This document shows positions 41,794-51,069 of a DNA stretch of 64,000 bases, piece after piece; position 1 is the stretch's first letter, and each line of letters begins with the position of its first letter. Both the position numbers and the translations under genes were made by a program. The notes below the pieces were generated by a model. It was not told the origin of the DNA, did not search any database, and saw only the letters and a list, made by a program, of their open reading frames with translations. This stretch comes from RUG100 sp050953425 (lineage in GTDB: Bacteria > Bacillota > Clostridia > Peptostreptococcales > Anaerovoracaceae): the NCBI GenBank assembly GCA_050953425.1, contig JBMNMQ010000007.1:434001-498000 (forward strand), given 5' to 3'.

Positions 41794-43734
41794 ATGAGCA
41801 CTATTACTTTCTTAATCATCTTTCCGATGGTGATCGGAGCGGCTCTTTTGGTTCTCAAAGCAGATGCGGCAAGAGATATCGTTGTCAAGATTTCCGCGGC
41901 GCTGATCGCGGCGGCATCGATCTATCTTGTGGTGCAGCAGTTCAGTTCGGGCGGACAGTATTATGCCGTCGAACATGCTGAACTGATCGGTCAGATCATG
42001 ATGTACGTGGAGATCGCGCTGGCGGTCGTCATTGTGGTTCTCGGCGTCATGCACAAGCGTGTGCTTGCACCTGTCTTTGCGATCATTCAGACACCGCTGA
42101 TGCTCTGGTTTGAGCTGAAATACGGTCATCACATCGAAGTCCAGAATCAGATCTGCGTAGATCGTCTGTCGATGATCATGATCCTGATCATCGGTATCGT
42201 CGGTTCCCTGATCGCTGTCTATGGTCTGGGGTATATGAAGGATTTCCAGCAGCACCTGCGGGCGGGACTGCCCGACCGGCGCCCCTGGTTTTTCTTTGTC
42301 ATCTTCCTCTTCCTCGGCGCGATGAACGGGCTGGTGGTTTCCAACAGTCTGATCTGGATGTTCTTCTTCTGGGAGATCACTTCACTTTCGTCCTTCTTCC
42401 TGATCGGCTACAACGGCCTGTGTCATAAGAAGGAGAACGAGGACAAGATCGCTACGCGCAACGCCTTCCGCGCTCTGGTCATGAACCTCGCCGGCGGCAT
42501 CGGCTTTGTCATCGCGATCATCATTCTCGGCGTTTCCTACAATACACTGGAGCTGTCGACCATGATCAGTGTCGGCGCGATGGGTCTCAGCGTTACGGCG
42601 CCGGCCGTCTTCCTCGCCTTTGCGGGCATCACCAAGGCGGCGCAGATGCCGTTCAACAGCTGGCTGCTGGGCGCCATGGTGGCGCCGACGCCGACTTCCG
42701 CTCTGCTCCATTCTTCGACAATGGTCAAGGCGGGCGTTTTCCTGATCATCAAGCTTTCACCGGTTCTCGGCTGGAACCTGGCCGGCATCATGTGCATGCT
42801 GGTCGGCGGCATTACCTTCCTGCTGGCTTCGTTCGCGGCCATCTCGCAGTCGAACGCCAAGCGGGTGCTGGCTTACTCGACCATCGCCAACCTCGGCCTG
42901 ATCGTGGCCTGCGGCGGCGTCGGTCTGGCTTCCACGGTCTGGGCCGGCATCATGCTGATCATCTTCCACGCGGTCACCAAGGCTCTGATGTTCCTCTGCG
43001 TCGGCACCGCCGAACACCGGCTGGGCAGCCGCAACATCGAGGACATGGACGGCATCTTCTACAAGCTGCCGCGGCTGGCGACCTGCATGATGATCGGTAT
43101 CGCCGGCATGTTCCTGGCACCGTTCGGTATGCTGATCTCCAAATGGGCAACCATGGTCGGCTTCGTCGATTCCAAGAACGTCCTGCTGATCCTCATCATC
43201 TGCTTCGGTTCCGCCGCCACGGCGTTCTACTGGGCCAAGTGGATGGGCAAGCTGACGGCCACGATGGCCGGACAGGAGAGCATCGAGCAGGGCATCCACG
43301 GCGAGGAAACGTTCGTGCACATCACGCTGTCGGTTCTGACCATCGTGCTGTGTCTGATCTTCCCGCTGATTTCCAGCTATCTGCTGATCCCCTATCTGCA
43401 GGATAATTTCGGCAGCGTCGACGCCGTCGGCCTGTCGGCAGACAATATGCTGATCCTCTGTGTGATCGTTGTTGTGCTGATTCTGCTCTTCCTCTTCGGC
43501 TTCGGCAAGACGAGGAAGCGGATTGTGCCGATCTATATGAACGGCGTCAACGAGGGCGACGACCTGCATTTCGTCAACGCGATGCAGCAGTCCGAAGCGG
43601 TATCGCTGCGCAACTGGTACATGGATAAATACTTCAACGAATACCGGATGAATGTCATCGGCGTCGTGCTGACGGCGTGTACGATTGTCATCACCTGGGG
43701 CTTCGTCATCGGCGGATTTTTAGGAGGAATGTAA
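41794..43734 (+). CDS. echA: Energy-converting hydrogenase subunit EchA (antiporter-like, NuoL family)
   Basis: 646 residues with about 15-16 membrane segments. Proton/sodium-translocating subunit of a group 4 [NiFe] hydrogenase. The NuoL/Mrp motif TKAAQMPFNSWLLGAMVAPT, followed by TSALLHSSTMVKAGV, is clear, and Lys residues sit in transmembrane helices. Size fits EchA. First of six co-directional genes; echB begins 1 base after its stop. Confidence 0.92.
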   Translation: MSTITFLIIFPMVIGAALLVLKADAARDIVVKISAALIAAASIYLVVQQFSSGGQYYAVEHAELIGQIMMYVEIALAVVIVVLGVMHKRVLAPVFAIIQTPLMLWFELKYGHHIEVQNQICVDRLSMIMILIIGIVGSLIAVYGLGYMKDFQQHLRAGLPDRRPWFFFVIFLFLGAMNGLVVSNSLIWMFFFWEITSLSSFFLIGYNGLCHKKENEDKIATRNAFRALVMNLAGGIGFVIAIIILGVSYNTLELSTMISVGAMGLSVTAPAVFLAFAGITKAAQMPFNSWLLGAMVAPTPTSALLHSSTMVKAGVFLIIKLSPVLGWNLAGIMCMLVGGITFLLASFAAISQSNAKRVLAYSTIANLGLIVACGGVGLASTVWAGIMLIIFHAVTKALMFLCVGTAEHRLGSRNIEDMDGIFYKLPRLATCMMIGIAGMFLAPFGMLISKWATMVGFVDSKNVLLILIICFGSAATAFYWAKWMGKLTATMAGQESIEQGIHGEETFVHITLSVLTIVLCLIFPLISSYLLIPYLQDNFGSVDAVGLSADNMLILCVIVVVLILLFLFGFGKTRKRIVPIYMNGVNEGDDLHFVNAMQQSEAVSLRNWYMDKYFNEYRMNVIGVVLTACTIVITWGFVIGGFLGGM

Positions 43735-43735
43735 T

Positions 43736-44599
43736 ATGCTTATGCGAATTATCTCGGTTGTGGCATACCTCGTTCTGGCTCCGCTGATCGGCGGTCTCCT
43801 GGCAGGTATCGACAGAAAAATCACGGCACACATGCAGGGCAGAGTAGGCCCTCCGATCGTGCAGCCGTTCTACGATTTCTTCAAATTAACGGAAAAGGAA
43901 GACATCACGGTCAACCGCATTCAGGATTTCTATGTGATGTGCTTCCTGGTCTTCGTCATCGTCACCGGTGCTCTGTTCTTTGTCGGACAGAACCTGCTGC
44001 TGATCATGTTCGTGCTGACTCTGGCCAGCGTGTTCCTGATCCTCGCGGCGTTCTCCTCGAATTCACCGTACTCACAGATCGGTGCCGAGAGAGAGCTGCT
44101 GCAGATGATGGCCTATGAACCGATGGTGCTGCTGACCTGCATCGGGTTCTATATGGCCACCGGCAGCTTCCGGGTGGATAAGATCATCACGGCTGATCAT
44201 ATGTCGCTGCCGGTGCTGGTCGGCTTCTTTGTCGGCTACGGCTTCATGCTGACGATCAAATTCCGCAAGTCACCGTTTGACCTCTCGATGTCGCACCACG
44301 CGCACCAGGAACTGGTCAAAGGTCTGACGACGGAGTTCTCGGGCAAAACAATGGCGATGATCGAAATCTCCCACTGGTATGAAAATGTCTTCCTGCTGGC
44401 CGTCATCTTCCTGTTCTTTGTGAACGGAACCGTCTGGGGCGCTGTTGTCGGCGTGGTGGTGTGCCTGGCGGCATACTTCCTGGAAATCTTTATCGACAAC
44501 ACCTTCGCCAGGATGAAGTGGGAAGTAGCACTGAACTCTGCATGGCTCGTCACGCTGATCGCCGGCGGCATCAACCTGATGATCCTGCTGTTCCTGTAG
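43736..44599 (+). CDS. echB: Energy-converting hydrogenase subunit EchB (NuoH family)
   Basis: 287 residues, eight membrane segments. NuoH-like: GRVGPPIVQPFYDFFKL at residue 37, SPYSQIGAERELLQMMAYE, and KFRKSPFDLSMSHHAHQELV with the conserved charged loop. Anchors the peripheral arm to the membrane. Follows echA with AGGAGG at its start. Confidence 0.93.
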   Translation: MLMRIISVVAYLVLAPLIGGLLAGIDRKITAHMQGRVGPPIVQPFYDFFKLTEKEDITVNRIQDFYVMCFLVFVIVTGALFFVGQNLLLIMFVLTLASVFLILAAFSSNSPYSQIGAERELLQMMAYEPMVLLTCIGFYMATGSFRVDKIITADHMSLPVLVGFFVGYGFMLTIKFRKSPFDLSMSHHAHQELVKGLTTEFSGKTMAMIEISHWYENVFLLAVIFLFFVNGTVWGAVVGVVVCLAAYFLEIFIDNTFARMKWEVALNSAWLVTLIAGGINLMILLFL

Positions 44600-44612
44600 G
44601 AGGTGAGAAAGA

Positions 44613-45107
44613 ATGTCTTATGTAGCAAAATCACCATGGATCATTCACTATGACGGTTCCAGCTGCAATGGCTGCGACATCGAAGTTCTGGCCTGCCTCA
44701 CTCCTATGTACGATGTGGAACGGTTTGGAATCATCAATACCGGCAACCCCAAGCACGCGGACGTCTTCCTCGTGACCGGTTCGGTGAATGAACAGAATAA
44801 AAAAGTTGTTAAACAGATATACGATCAGATGCCGGAGCCGAAGGTGGTCGTAGCGGTTGGGATCTGCGCCTGCAACGGCGGGATCTTCAAGGAATGCTAC
44901 AATATCCTCGGCGGCGTCGACACCGTTATCCCTGTCGACTGCTACGTACCGGGCTGCGCGGCCCGGCCGGAAGCGATCATCGACGGCGTGGTCAAGGGAC
45001 TGGGCGTTCTCGCGGAAAAACGGGCCCGCATGGAAAAGGGCCTGCCGCCGGAAGCCGATGACGCCGGGACCGCGTCGGCAGAAGAAGAAAAGGAGGCGGC
45101 GGAATGA
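44613..45107 (+). CDS. echC: Energy-converting hydrogenase small subunit EchC (NuoB family)
   Basis: 164 residues. Carries the cluster proximal to the [NiFe] site: YDGSSCNGCDIEVLACL (Cys18 and Cys21), GICACNGGIF and DCYVPGCAARPEAI supply the four ligands. The C-terminus is a short acidic Glu/Ala tail. Overlaps echD by 4 bases. Confidence 0.95.
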   Translation: MSYVAKSPWIIHYDGSSCNGCDIEVLACLTPMYDVERFGIINTGNPKHADVFLVTGSVNEQNKKVVKQIYDQMPEPKVVVAVGICACNGGIFKECYNILGGVDTVIPVDCYVPGCAARPEAIIDGVVKGLGVLAEKRARMEKGLPPEADDAGTASAEEEKEAAE

Positions 45108-45694
45108 GCGAAAAGAAATTTATGATTCAGGATTTCCGGGACGTCGCCAACGGAGAACTTCTGAGTACGGTTCGCAACATGAAGGCGGACGGCTATCGCC
45201 TCGGGCAGATCTGCGCGACGACGAAGCCGGAAGGCTTTGAACTGCTGTACTCCTTCGATAAGGATCACGTCCTCGCCAACCTGCGGGTGCGCATCGGCCG
45301 CGAAGACAGCGTCGAGAGCGTTACCGGCGAATACTGGCACGCGTTTATCTACGAAAACGAAATGCATGACCTGTTCGGCATTTCCTTCCTGCACAACGCG
45401 CTCGATTACGGCGGCAACTTCTTCAAGACGGCGCAGCCGACACCGTGGCTCGATGCCGCGTCCGGCAAGGTCAAGGTGAAGAAGAGCGACGCTGCCCCGG
45501 CCGAAGCGGCCGGCGGTCTGCAGTGCAGCCGGGACAACTGCGTTTACTGCGGCCTCTGCGCCAAAGAGTGTCCGGCGGATGCGATTACCGTTGACAGGAA
45601 GGCCAAGACATGGGCCGTCGACAAAGATGCCTGCCTCGAGTGCGGCGCCTGCGTCGAAAAGTGCCCGAAGAAGTGCCTGACACTGGAATCGTAA
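45104..45694 (+). CDS. echD: EchD (NuoC family) fused to a 2x[4Fe-4S] ferredoxin domain
   Basis: 196 residues. Residues 1-120 are NuoC-like (YWHAFIYENEMHDLFGIS). After a short Lys/Ala linker a bacterial ferredoxin domain follows (139-196) with two complete CX2CX2CX3CP motifs, CVYCGLCAKECP and CLECGACVEKCP. The ferredoxin part resembles that of EchF downstream (shared AITVDRKA then TW). Canonical EchD is only the NuoC part, as I recall it, so this adds two clusters to the complex. There is no stop or frame break at the junction. Confidence 0.88.
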   Translation: MSEKKFMIQDFRDVANGELLSTVRNMKADGYRLGQICATTKPEGFELLYSFDKDHVLANLRVRIGREDSVESVTGEYWHAFIYENEMHDLFGISFLHNALDYGGNFFKTAQPTPWLDAASGKVKVKKSDAAPAEAAGGLQCSRDNCVYCGLCAKECPADAITVDRKAKTWAVDKDACLECGACVEKCPKKCLTLES

Positions 45695-45712
45695 GGAAAG
45701 GAAGAGGCAGAA

Positions 45713-46798
45713 ATGGGCAAAAGAACTATTATTCCTTTCGGACCTCAGCACCCGGTACTGCCGGAACCGGTCCATCTGGATCTGGTCATCGAGGACGAAA
45801 AGGTCGTCGAAGCCGTTCCTTCGATCGGTTTTATCCATCGCGGGCTGGAACGGCTGGTGGAAAAGAAAGAATATCCGGAGATGGTCTATGTCATCGAACG
45901 AATCTGCGGCATCTGCAGTTTCGGACATGGCTGGGGCTACTGCGCCGCCGTCGAAGGAGCTATGAATATCGAAGTGCCCCGCAGGGCAGAATACCTGCGG
46001 ACAATCTGGCACGAACTCTCGAGGATTCACTCGCATCTGCTGTGGCTGGGTCTGCTGGCGGACGGCTTTGGCTTTGAAGCGCTGTTCAACCACTCCTGGC
46101 GGCTGCGCGAGACGATTCTCGACATCTTTGAGGAAACAACCGGCGGCCGGGTTATCTTCTCGGTCTGCAAGGTCGGCGGTGTCCGCAAGGACATCAGCAA
46201 CGAAGACCTGCAGAAATTCGTCGGTATTCTCAACGATCTGAAAAAAGAACTCAGAGAAGTCTGCAACGTCTTTATACAGGACAATTCGGTCAAGAACCGT
46301 CTCGTCGGCGTCGGCGTTCTCAGCAAGCAGGAAGCGATGGATCTCGGTACCGTCGGCCCGTTCGCGCGGGCTTCCGGCATTCCGCAGGACATCCGCCTGA
46401 CCGGCAACGGCGTCTACGACGAGCTCGGCTTTGAGCCCTGCCTGGAAACCGACGGCGACTGCTATGCACGCTGCGTCGTGCGGATCCGCGAGGTCTTCCA
46501 GTCGATCGAACTGATCGAGAAAGCGGTGCAGCAGATCCCCGACGGAGAGCTGTCGGCCAAGGTCAAGGGCAAGATGGAGGGTGAATTCATCACCCGCATG
46601 GAGCAGCCGCGCGGCGAAGCGTTCTACTACGCCAAGGGCTACGACGAACCGAACAATTATCTCGAACGGATGCGGGTGCGGACGCCGACCAACGCCAATA
46701 TCCCCGGCATGGTCAAGGCCCTGCAGGGCTGCGATCTGGCCGATGTGCCGATGATCATTCTGACCATTGACCCGTGTATCAGCTGTACGGAAAGGTAG
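45713..46798 (+). CDS. echE: Energy-converting [NiFe] hydrogenase large subunit EchE
   Basis: 361 residues, NuoD-like. Both Ni-binding CXXC motifs are present: RICGICSFGHGWGYC near residue 63 and DPCISCTER at the very C-terminus, so this is a true hydrogenase and not a complex I relative. It ends right after the second motif, so no cleavable maturation peptide is expected. Hyp maturation genes are not in the window. Confidence 0.95.
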   Translation: MGKRTIIPFGPQHPVLPEPVHLDLVIEDEKVVEAVPSIGFIHRGLERLVEKKEYPEMVYVIERICGICSFGHGWGYCAAVEGAMNIEVPRRAEYLRTIWHELSRIHSHLLWLGLLADGFGFEALFNHSWRLRETILDIFEETTGGRVIFSVCKVGGVRKDISNEDLQKFVGILNDLKKELREVCNVFIQDNSVKNRLVGVGVLSKQEAMDLGTVGPFARASGIPQDIRLTGNGVYDELGFEPCLETDGDCYARCVVRIREVFQSIELIEKAVQQIPDGELSAKVKGKMEGEFITRMEQPRGEAFYYAKGYDEPNNYLERMRVRTPTNANIPGMVKALQGCDLADVPMIILTIDPCISCTER

Positions 46799-46807
46799 GT
46801 GAGCAGA

Positions 46808-47248
46808 ATGGGAGTGTTTAAACTGGGCAAAGTTGTCACGCGGAGCCTGTTCCACAAACCGGCGACGCTGATGTATCCGGTCATTCCGCGGCAGTGGCAG
46901 GAACGGACGCGCGGTCACATTGAAATCGATGTGAGCAAGTGCATCCTCTGCGGCATCTGCTCTCGCAAGTGCCCGACCAACGCGATCACGGTGGACCGCA
47001 AGGCCCGCACCTGGCAGATTCAGCGCATGCAGTGCATCCAGTGCAGCTGCTGCGTCGAAACCTGCCCCAAGCAGTGCCTCAGCAATGAGCCGGAGTATAC
47101 GGCACCGAATGTGGTCAAAGTCACCGACTCCTTCGATGTCCCGGAGACTCCGAAAAAGGCACCGAAGAAGGAAGCGAAGGCGGATGACGCCAAGGCGGCC
47201 AAGGCGGACGACGCTGCGGCACCGCAGGGCGACGCCCCGCAGGCCTGA
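46808..47248 (+). CDS. echF: Energy-converting hydrogenase ferredoxin subunit EchF
   Basis: 146 residues, NuoI-like. Two CX2CX2CX3CP motifs, CILCGICSRKCP and CIQCSCCVETCP, carry electrons from ferredoxin to EchC. After residue 105 there is a Lys/Ala/Asp-rich tail (PKKAPKKEAKADDAKAA) of no known role. ATG at 46808 chosen; GTG at 46799 is also in frame. Last gene before a terminator. Confidence 0.93.
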   Translation: MGVFKLGKVVTRSLFHKPATLMYPVIPRQWQERTRGHIEIDVSKCILCGICSRKCPTNAITVDRKARTWQIQRMQCIQCSCCVETCPKQCLSNEPEYTAPNVVKVTDSFDVPETPKKAPKKEAKADDAKAAKADDAAAPQGDAPQA

Positions 47249-47303
47249 GACAGGAACAGCAATACCGCGGCCCCAGGACCGCGGCAGACAGACAAGAAAC
47301 AAG

Positions 47304-47333
47304 AGAGCCGGCGGAAGCGCTTCGCCGGCTCTT
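47304..47333 (+). terminator. Terminator of the ech operon
   Basis: Stem AGAGCCGGCG/CGCCGGCTCT around GAAGCGCTT, then CTTTG. The T-run is short. Confidence 0.75.
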
Positions 47334-47395
47334 TGCATACCTGCGGCCCGGACGCTGTTGTTTTTGCTTGCACATTGTATTTTTTTTCGAACACA

Positions 47396-47422
47396 TTGAC
47401 ACCGTCTAACGCGGGGTATAAA
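47396..47422 (+). promoter_or_regulatory. Promoter of the PFOR gene
   Basis: TTGACA, 15-bp spacer, TATAAA (or TAAACT with a 17-bp spacer). Leader about 55 nt. Confidence 0.6.
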
Positions 47423-47485
47423 CTGGAATACAAACGTTATTAGTCTCTTTTCACCGCATCTGGCGGGAAAAGTTTGGAGGGTATG

Positions 47486-50400
47486 ATGACAAAAAAACAG
47501 ATGAAAACGATGGACGGCAATACGGCTGCCGCATATGCTTCGTATGCGTTTACCGACGTCGCTGCCATCTATCCGATCACGCCGAGTTCACCGATGGCTG
47601 AAGAAGTCGATGAAATGGCGGCGCACGGAGCAAAGAACCTTTACGGACAGGAAGTGAAGGTCGTGGAAATGCAGTCCGAAGCCGGCGCTTCCGGCACGGT
47701 GCACGGCTCTCTGGCGGCCGGTGCGCTGACGACGACGTACACCGCTTCGCAGGGTCTGCTGCTGATGATTCCGAACATGTACAAGATTGCCGGCGAATTC
47801 CTTCCGGCGGTCTTCCACGTATCGGCGCGTACGCTGGCGACTCACGCACTCTGCATTTTCGGCGATCATTCCGACGTCATGGCCTGCCGGCAGACCGGCT
47901 TTGCCATGCTCTGCTCGAGCTCCGTCCAGGAAGTCATGGATCTGGGCAGCATCGCCCACCTGTCGGCGATCAAGGCGCGGATTCCGTTCCTGCACTTCTT
48001 CGACGGCTTCCGCACTTCGCACGAAATTCAGAAAATCGAAGTGATAGATTACAAGGATCTGGACAAACTGCTCGACAAAAAGGCCGTGCAGGCGTTCCGC
48101 GACCACGCGCTCAATCCGGAGCACCCGGTCATCCGCGGCACGGCGCAGAATCCGGACATCTTCTTCCAGGCACGGGAATCCGGCGCCCACAAGATCGACG
48201 TCGTCCCGCAGGTCGTGGAAGATTATATGAAGCAGCTGGGTGAAATCACCGGCCGCAAATACAAACCGTTCGACTACGTCGGCGATCCGCATGCCGAACG
48301 CTGCATTATCGCCATGGGTTCGGTCTGCGAAGCCATCGAAGAGACGATCAACGAACTGAACAAGAAGGGCGAGCGTCTCGGCCTGGTCAAGGTCAGACTC
48401 TATCGGCCGTGGTCGGCAAAGCACTTCAAGCGCGTCATCCCCAAGACCGTCAAGCGCATCGCCGTACTCGACCGCACGCTCGAACCGGGCGCGCTCGGCA
48501 ACCCGCTTTACCTCGATGTCGCGACCAGCTTTGCCAATGACGTCTTCAAGCCGGAGATTGTCAGCGGCGTCTACGGCCTCGGCTCCAAGGATACCACGCC
48601 GGGCCAGATCTACGCGGTCTACGAAAACCTCGGCAGGAACAAGCCCAAGGATCACTTCACCATCGGCATCACCGATGATGTCAACAATACCTCGCTGAAG
48701 ACACTGCCGCTGACGACGGAACCGAGCGGCACCGTGCGCTGCAAGTTCTGGGGTCTCGGCTCCGACGGCACGGTCGGCGCCAACAAGCAGGCGATCAAGA
48801 TCATCGGCGACCACACGGACATGTACGCACAGGGCTACTTCAGCTACGACTCGAAGAAGTCCGGCGGTCTGACGGTCTCCCATCTGCGCTTCGGCAAGAA
48901 GAAGATCCAGTCGACCTATCTGATCACCGAAGCCGACTTCGTGGCCTGCCACAACCAGGCCTACACGCATCAGTACAATGTGCTCGACGGCCTCAAGAAG
49001 GGCGGCACGTTCCTGCTCAACTGCAACTGGACGCCGGAGAATATCGGCGACAACCTGCCGGCAGCGATGAAACGCTATATCGCGAAGAACAGCATTGACT
49101 TCTATATTATCGACGGGACCCGCATCGGCGAGGAAATCGGACTCGGCAACCGCATCAACATGATCATGCAGTCCGCGTTCTTCCACCTCTCCAAGGTCAT
49201 CCCCGAAAAGGATGCGATCGCCTACCTCAAGGAATCGATCAAAAAGACCTACGGCCGCAAGGGCGAAAAGATCGTCAACATGAACTGCGAAGCGGTCGAC
49301 CGCGGCATCTCCGGCGCCATCCGCATCGACGTGCCGGCCTCCTGGGCCGACGCCGCCGACGAAAAGACGGAGAAGCGCGATCTGCCGAAGTTCATCGCAG
49401 ACGTGGTTCTGCCGATGAACCGTCAGGAAGGCGACAAGCTGCCGACCAGCACGTTTGCCGGCATCGAGGACGGTACCTTCCCGTCCGGCACCGCAGCCTA
49501 TGAAAAGCGCGGCGTGGCCGTGCACGTTCCGGCCTGGGATCCGCAGCAGTGCATCCAGTGCAACCAGTGTTCGTTCGTCTGCCCGCACTCGGCGATCCGC
49601 CCGGTGCTGCTGACCGACGAAGAGAAGAATGCCGCTCCGGCCGGCTTCGACACGGTCGCGGCCAGGGGCAAGGGACTCGAGGGCCTGCACTACCGCATGC
49701 AGGTCGATCCGATGGACTGCCTCGGCTGCGGCAACTGCGTCGATGTCTGCCCGGCCAAGGGCGAGCCGCTGGTGATGAAGGCGTTTGCCGAGGAAGCCGA
49801 CCAGGCGGCCAACTGGGACTACGCGATGACGATTCCCAGCCGCGCCGACCGCATCGACAGGACCAGCGTCAAGGGCAGCCAGTTCGCGATGCCTTACTTC
49901 GAATTTTCCGGTGCCTGCGCCGGCTGCGGCGAGACACCGTACATCAAGGTCATTACGCAGCTCTTCGGCGACCGCATGATGATCGCCAACGCCACCGGCT
50001 GCTCCTCGATCTGGGGCGCTTCGACACCGTCGATGCCCTATACGAAGGACGCCGACGGCAGAGGGCCGTCGTGGGCCAACTCCCTCTTTGAGGACAACGC
50101 CGAATACGGCCTCGGCATGGCCGTCGGCGTGCGGCAGATCCGCGAAAAGATCCACGCGGCGATGACCGAACTGATGGCCGTCACCGGCGATCAGAACGTA
50201 CAAAAGGCCTGCCGCGCCTGGATCGACGGCATGCAGGACGGCGACGGCACCAGAGAGCGTGCCGAGGCTGTGACGGCGGCGCTGGAAAACGCCTCGTTCA
50301 GCGGCAAGGAGAAGAAGCTGGCGAAGGAGATCCTCGACCGCAGTGACTTCCTCGTCAAGAAGTCCGTCTGGGCGCTGGGCGGCGACGGCTGGGCCTACGA

Positions 50401-51010
50401 TATCGGCTACGGCGGCGTCGACCACGTGCTCGCCAGCGGCGAGGACATCAACATCCTCGTCTTCGATACGGAAGTCTATTCCAACACCGGCGGCCAGGCC
50501 AGCAAGGCCACCCCGGCGGCGGCGATCGCCAAGTTCGCGGCCGGCGGCAAGCGCGTCAAGAAGAAGGACCTCGGCCGCATGGCGATGAGCTACGGCTACT
50601 GCTATGTCGCGCAGGTCGGCATGGGTGCCGATAAGGCGCAGTTCATGAAGGCGGTTGTCGAAGCCGAACAGCACAAGGGACCGTCGATCATCATGTGCTA
50701 CGCACCGTGCATCAATCACGGCATCCGCGGCGGCATGGGCCGGACCCAGAGCCACATCAAGGACGCGGTCGACTGCGGCTACTGGCAGCTGTACCGCTAC
50801 AACCCGGATCTCCGCGAGCAGGGCAAGAACCCGTTCACCCTCGACAGCAAGGAGCCGAACGGCAAGTTCCGTGACTACATCATGGGACAGGTCAGATACG
50901 CTTCCCTGCAGAAGGAATTCCCGGACCTCGCCGAAACGCTCTTCGAGCACACCGAGGCCGACGCGATGGAACGCTATGCCGGATACAAAAAGCTGGCGGA
51001 AGACAAATAA
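47486..51010 (+). CDS. nifJ: Pyruvate:ferredoxin (flavodoxin) oxidoreductase
   Basis: 1174 residues, single-chain PFOR. Oxidises pyruvate to acetyl-CoA and CO2 with ferredoxin as acceptor. N-terminal domain AIYPITPSSPMAEEVDEMA; two-cluster domain with CIQCNQCSFVCPHSAIRP and CLGCGNCVDVCPAKGEP; C-terminal thiamine diphosphate domain with CAGCGETPYIKV, GDGWAYDIGYGGVDHV and NTGGQASKATP. Start placed at 47486, five bases after GGAGG; TTG at 47474 and ATG at 47483 are also in frame. It supplies reduced ferredoxin that Ech can oxidise. Confidence 0.97.
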   Translation: MTKKQMKTMDGNTAAAYASYAFTDVAAIYPITPSSPMAEEVDEMAAHGAKNLYGQEVKVVEMQSEAGASGTVHGSLAAGALTTTYTASQGLLLMIPNMYKIAGEFLPAVFHVSARTLATHALCIFGDHSDVMACRQTGFAMLCSSSVQEVMDLGSIAHLSAIKARIPFLHFFDGFRTSHEIQKIEVIDYKDLDKLLDKKAVQAFRDHALNPEHPVIRGTAQNPDIFFQARESGAHKIDVVPQVVEDYMKQLGEITGRKYKPFDYVGDPHAERCIIAMGSVCEAIEETINELNKKGERLGLVKVRLYRPWSAKHFKRVIPKTVKRIAVLDRTLEPGALGNPLYLDVATSFANDVFKPEIVSGVYGLGSKDTTPGQIYAVYENLGRNKPKDHFTIGITDDVNNTSLKTLPLTTEPSGTVRCKFWGLGSDGTVGANKQAIKIIGDHTDMYAQGYFSYDSKKSGGLTVSHLRFGKKKIQSTYLITEADFVACHNQAYTHQYNVLDGLKKGGTFLLNCNWTPENIGDNLPAAMKRYIAKNSIDFYIIDGTRIGEEIGLGNRINMIMQSAFFHLSKVIPEKDAIAYLKESIKKTYGRKGEKIVNMNCEAVDRGISGAIRIDVPASWADAADEKTEKRDLPKFIADVVLPMNRQEGDKLPTSTFAGIEDGTFPSGTAAYEKRGVAVHVPAWDPQQCIQCNQCSFVCPHSAIRPVLLTDEEKNAAPAGFDTVAARGKGLEGLHYRMQVDPMDCLGCGNCVDVCPAKGEPLVMKAFAEEADQAANWDYAMTIPSRADRIDRTSVKGSQFAMPYFEFSGACAGCGETPYIKVITQLFGDRMMIANATGCSSIWGASTPSMPYTKDADGRGPSWANSLFEDNAEYGLGMAVGVRQIREKIHAAMTELMAVTGDQNVQKACRAWIDGMQDGDGTRERAEAVTAALENASFSGKEKKLAKEILDRSDFLVKKSVWALGGDGWAYDIGYGGVDHVLASGEDINILVFDTEVYSNTGGQASKATPAAAIAKFAAGGKRVKKKDLGRMAMSYGYCYVAQVGMGADKAQFMKAVVEAEQHKGPSIIMCYAPCINHGIRGGMGRTQSHIKDAVDCGYWQLYRYNPDLREQGKNPFTLDSKEPNGKFRDYIMGQVRYASLQKEFPDLAETLFEHTEADAMERYAGYKKLAEDK

Positions 51011-51029
51011 ATCTGCGTAAAACCAATGA

Positions 51030-51058
51030 CCGGAGCAGCACGCTGCTCCGGTTTTTTT
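51030..51058 (+). terminator. Strong terminator between PFOR and tetR
   Basis: Stem CCGGAGCAG/CTGCTCCGG, loop CACG, seven T. The next gene's AGGAGG begins 3 bases after the T-run. Confidence 0.92.
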
Positions 51059-51069
51059 CAGGAGGACGC

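Noticed and set aside
41794..47248. NADH dehydrogenase (complex I) instead of hydrogenase
   Set aside because: EchE keeps both Ni-ligand CXXC motifs, and no NuoE/F/G or quinone-site subunits are present; six genes in Ech order.
47474..47485. TTG start of PFOR at 47474
   Set aside because: The GGAGG at 47476-47480 lies after this codon, so it can only serve the ATG at 47483 or 47486.
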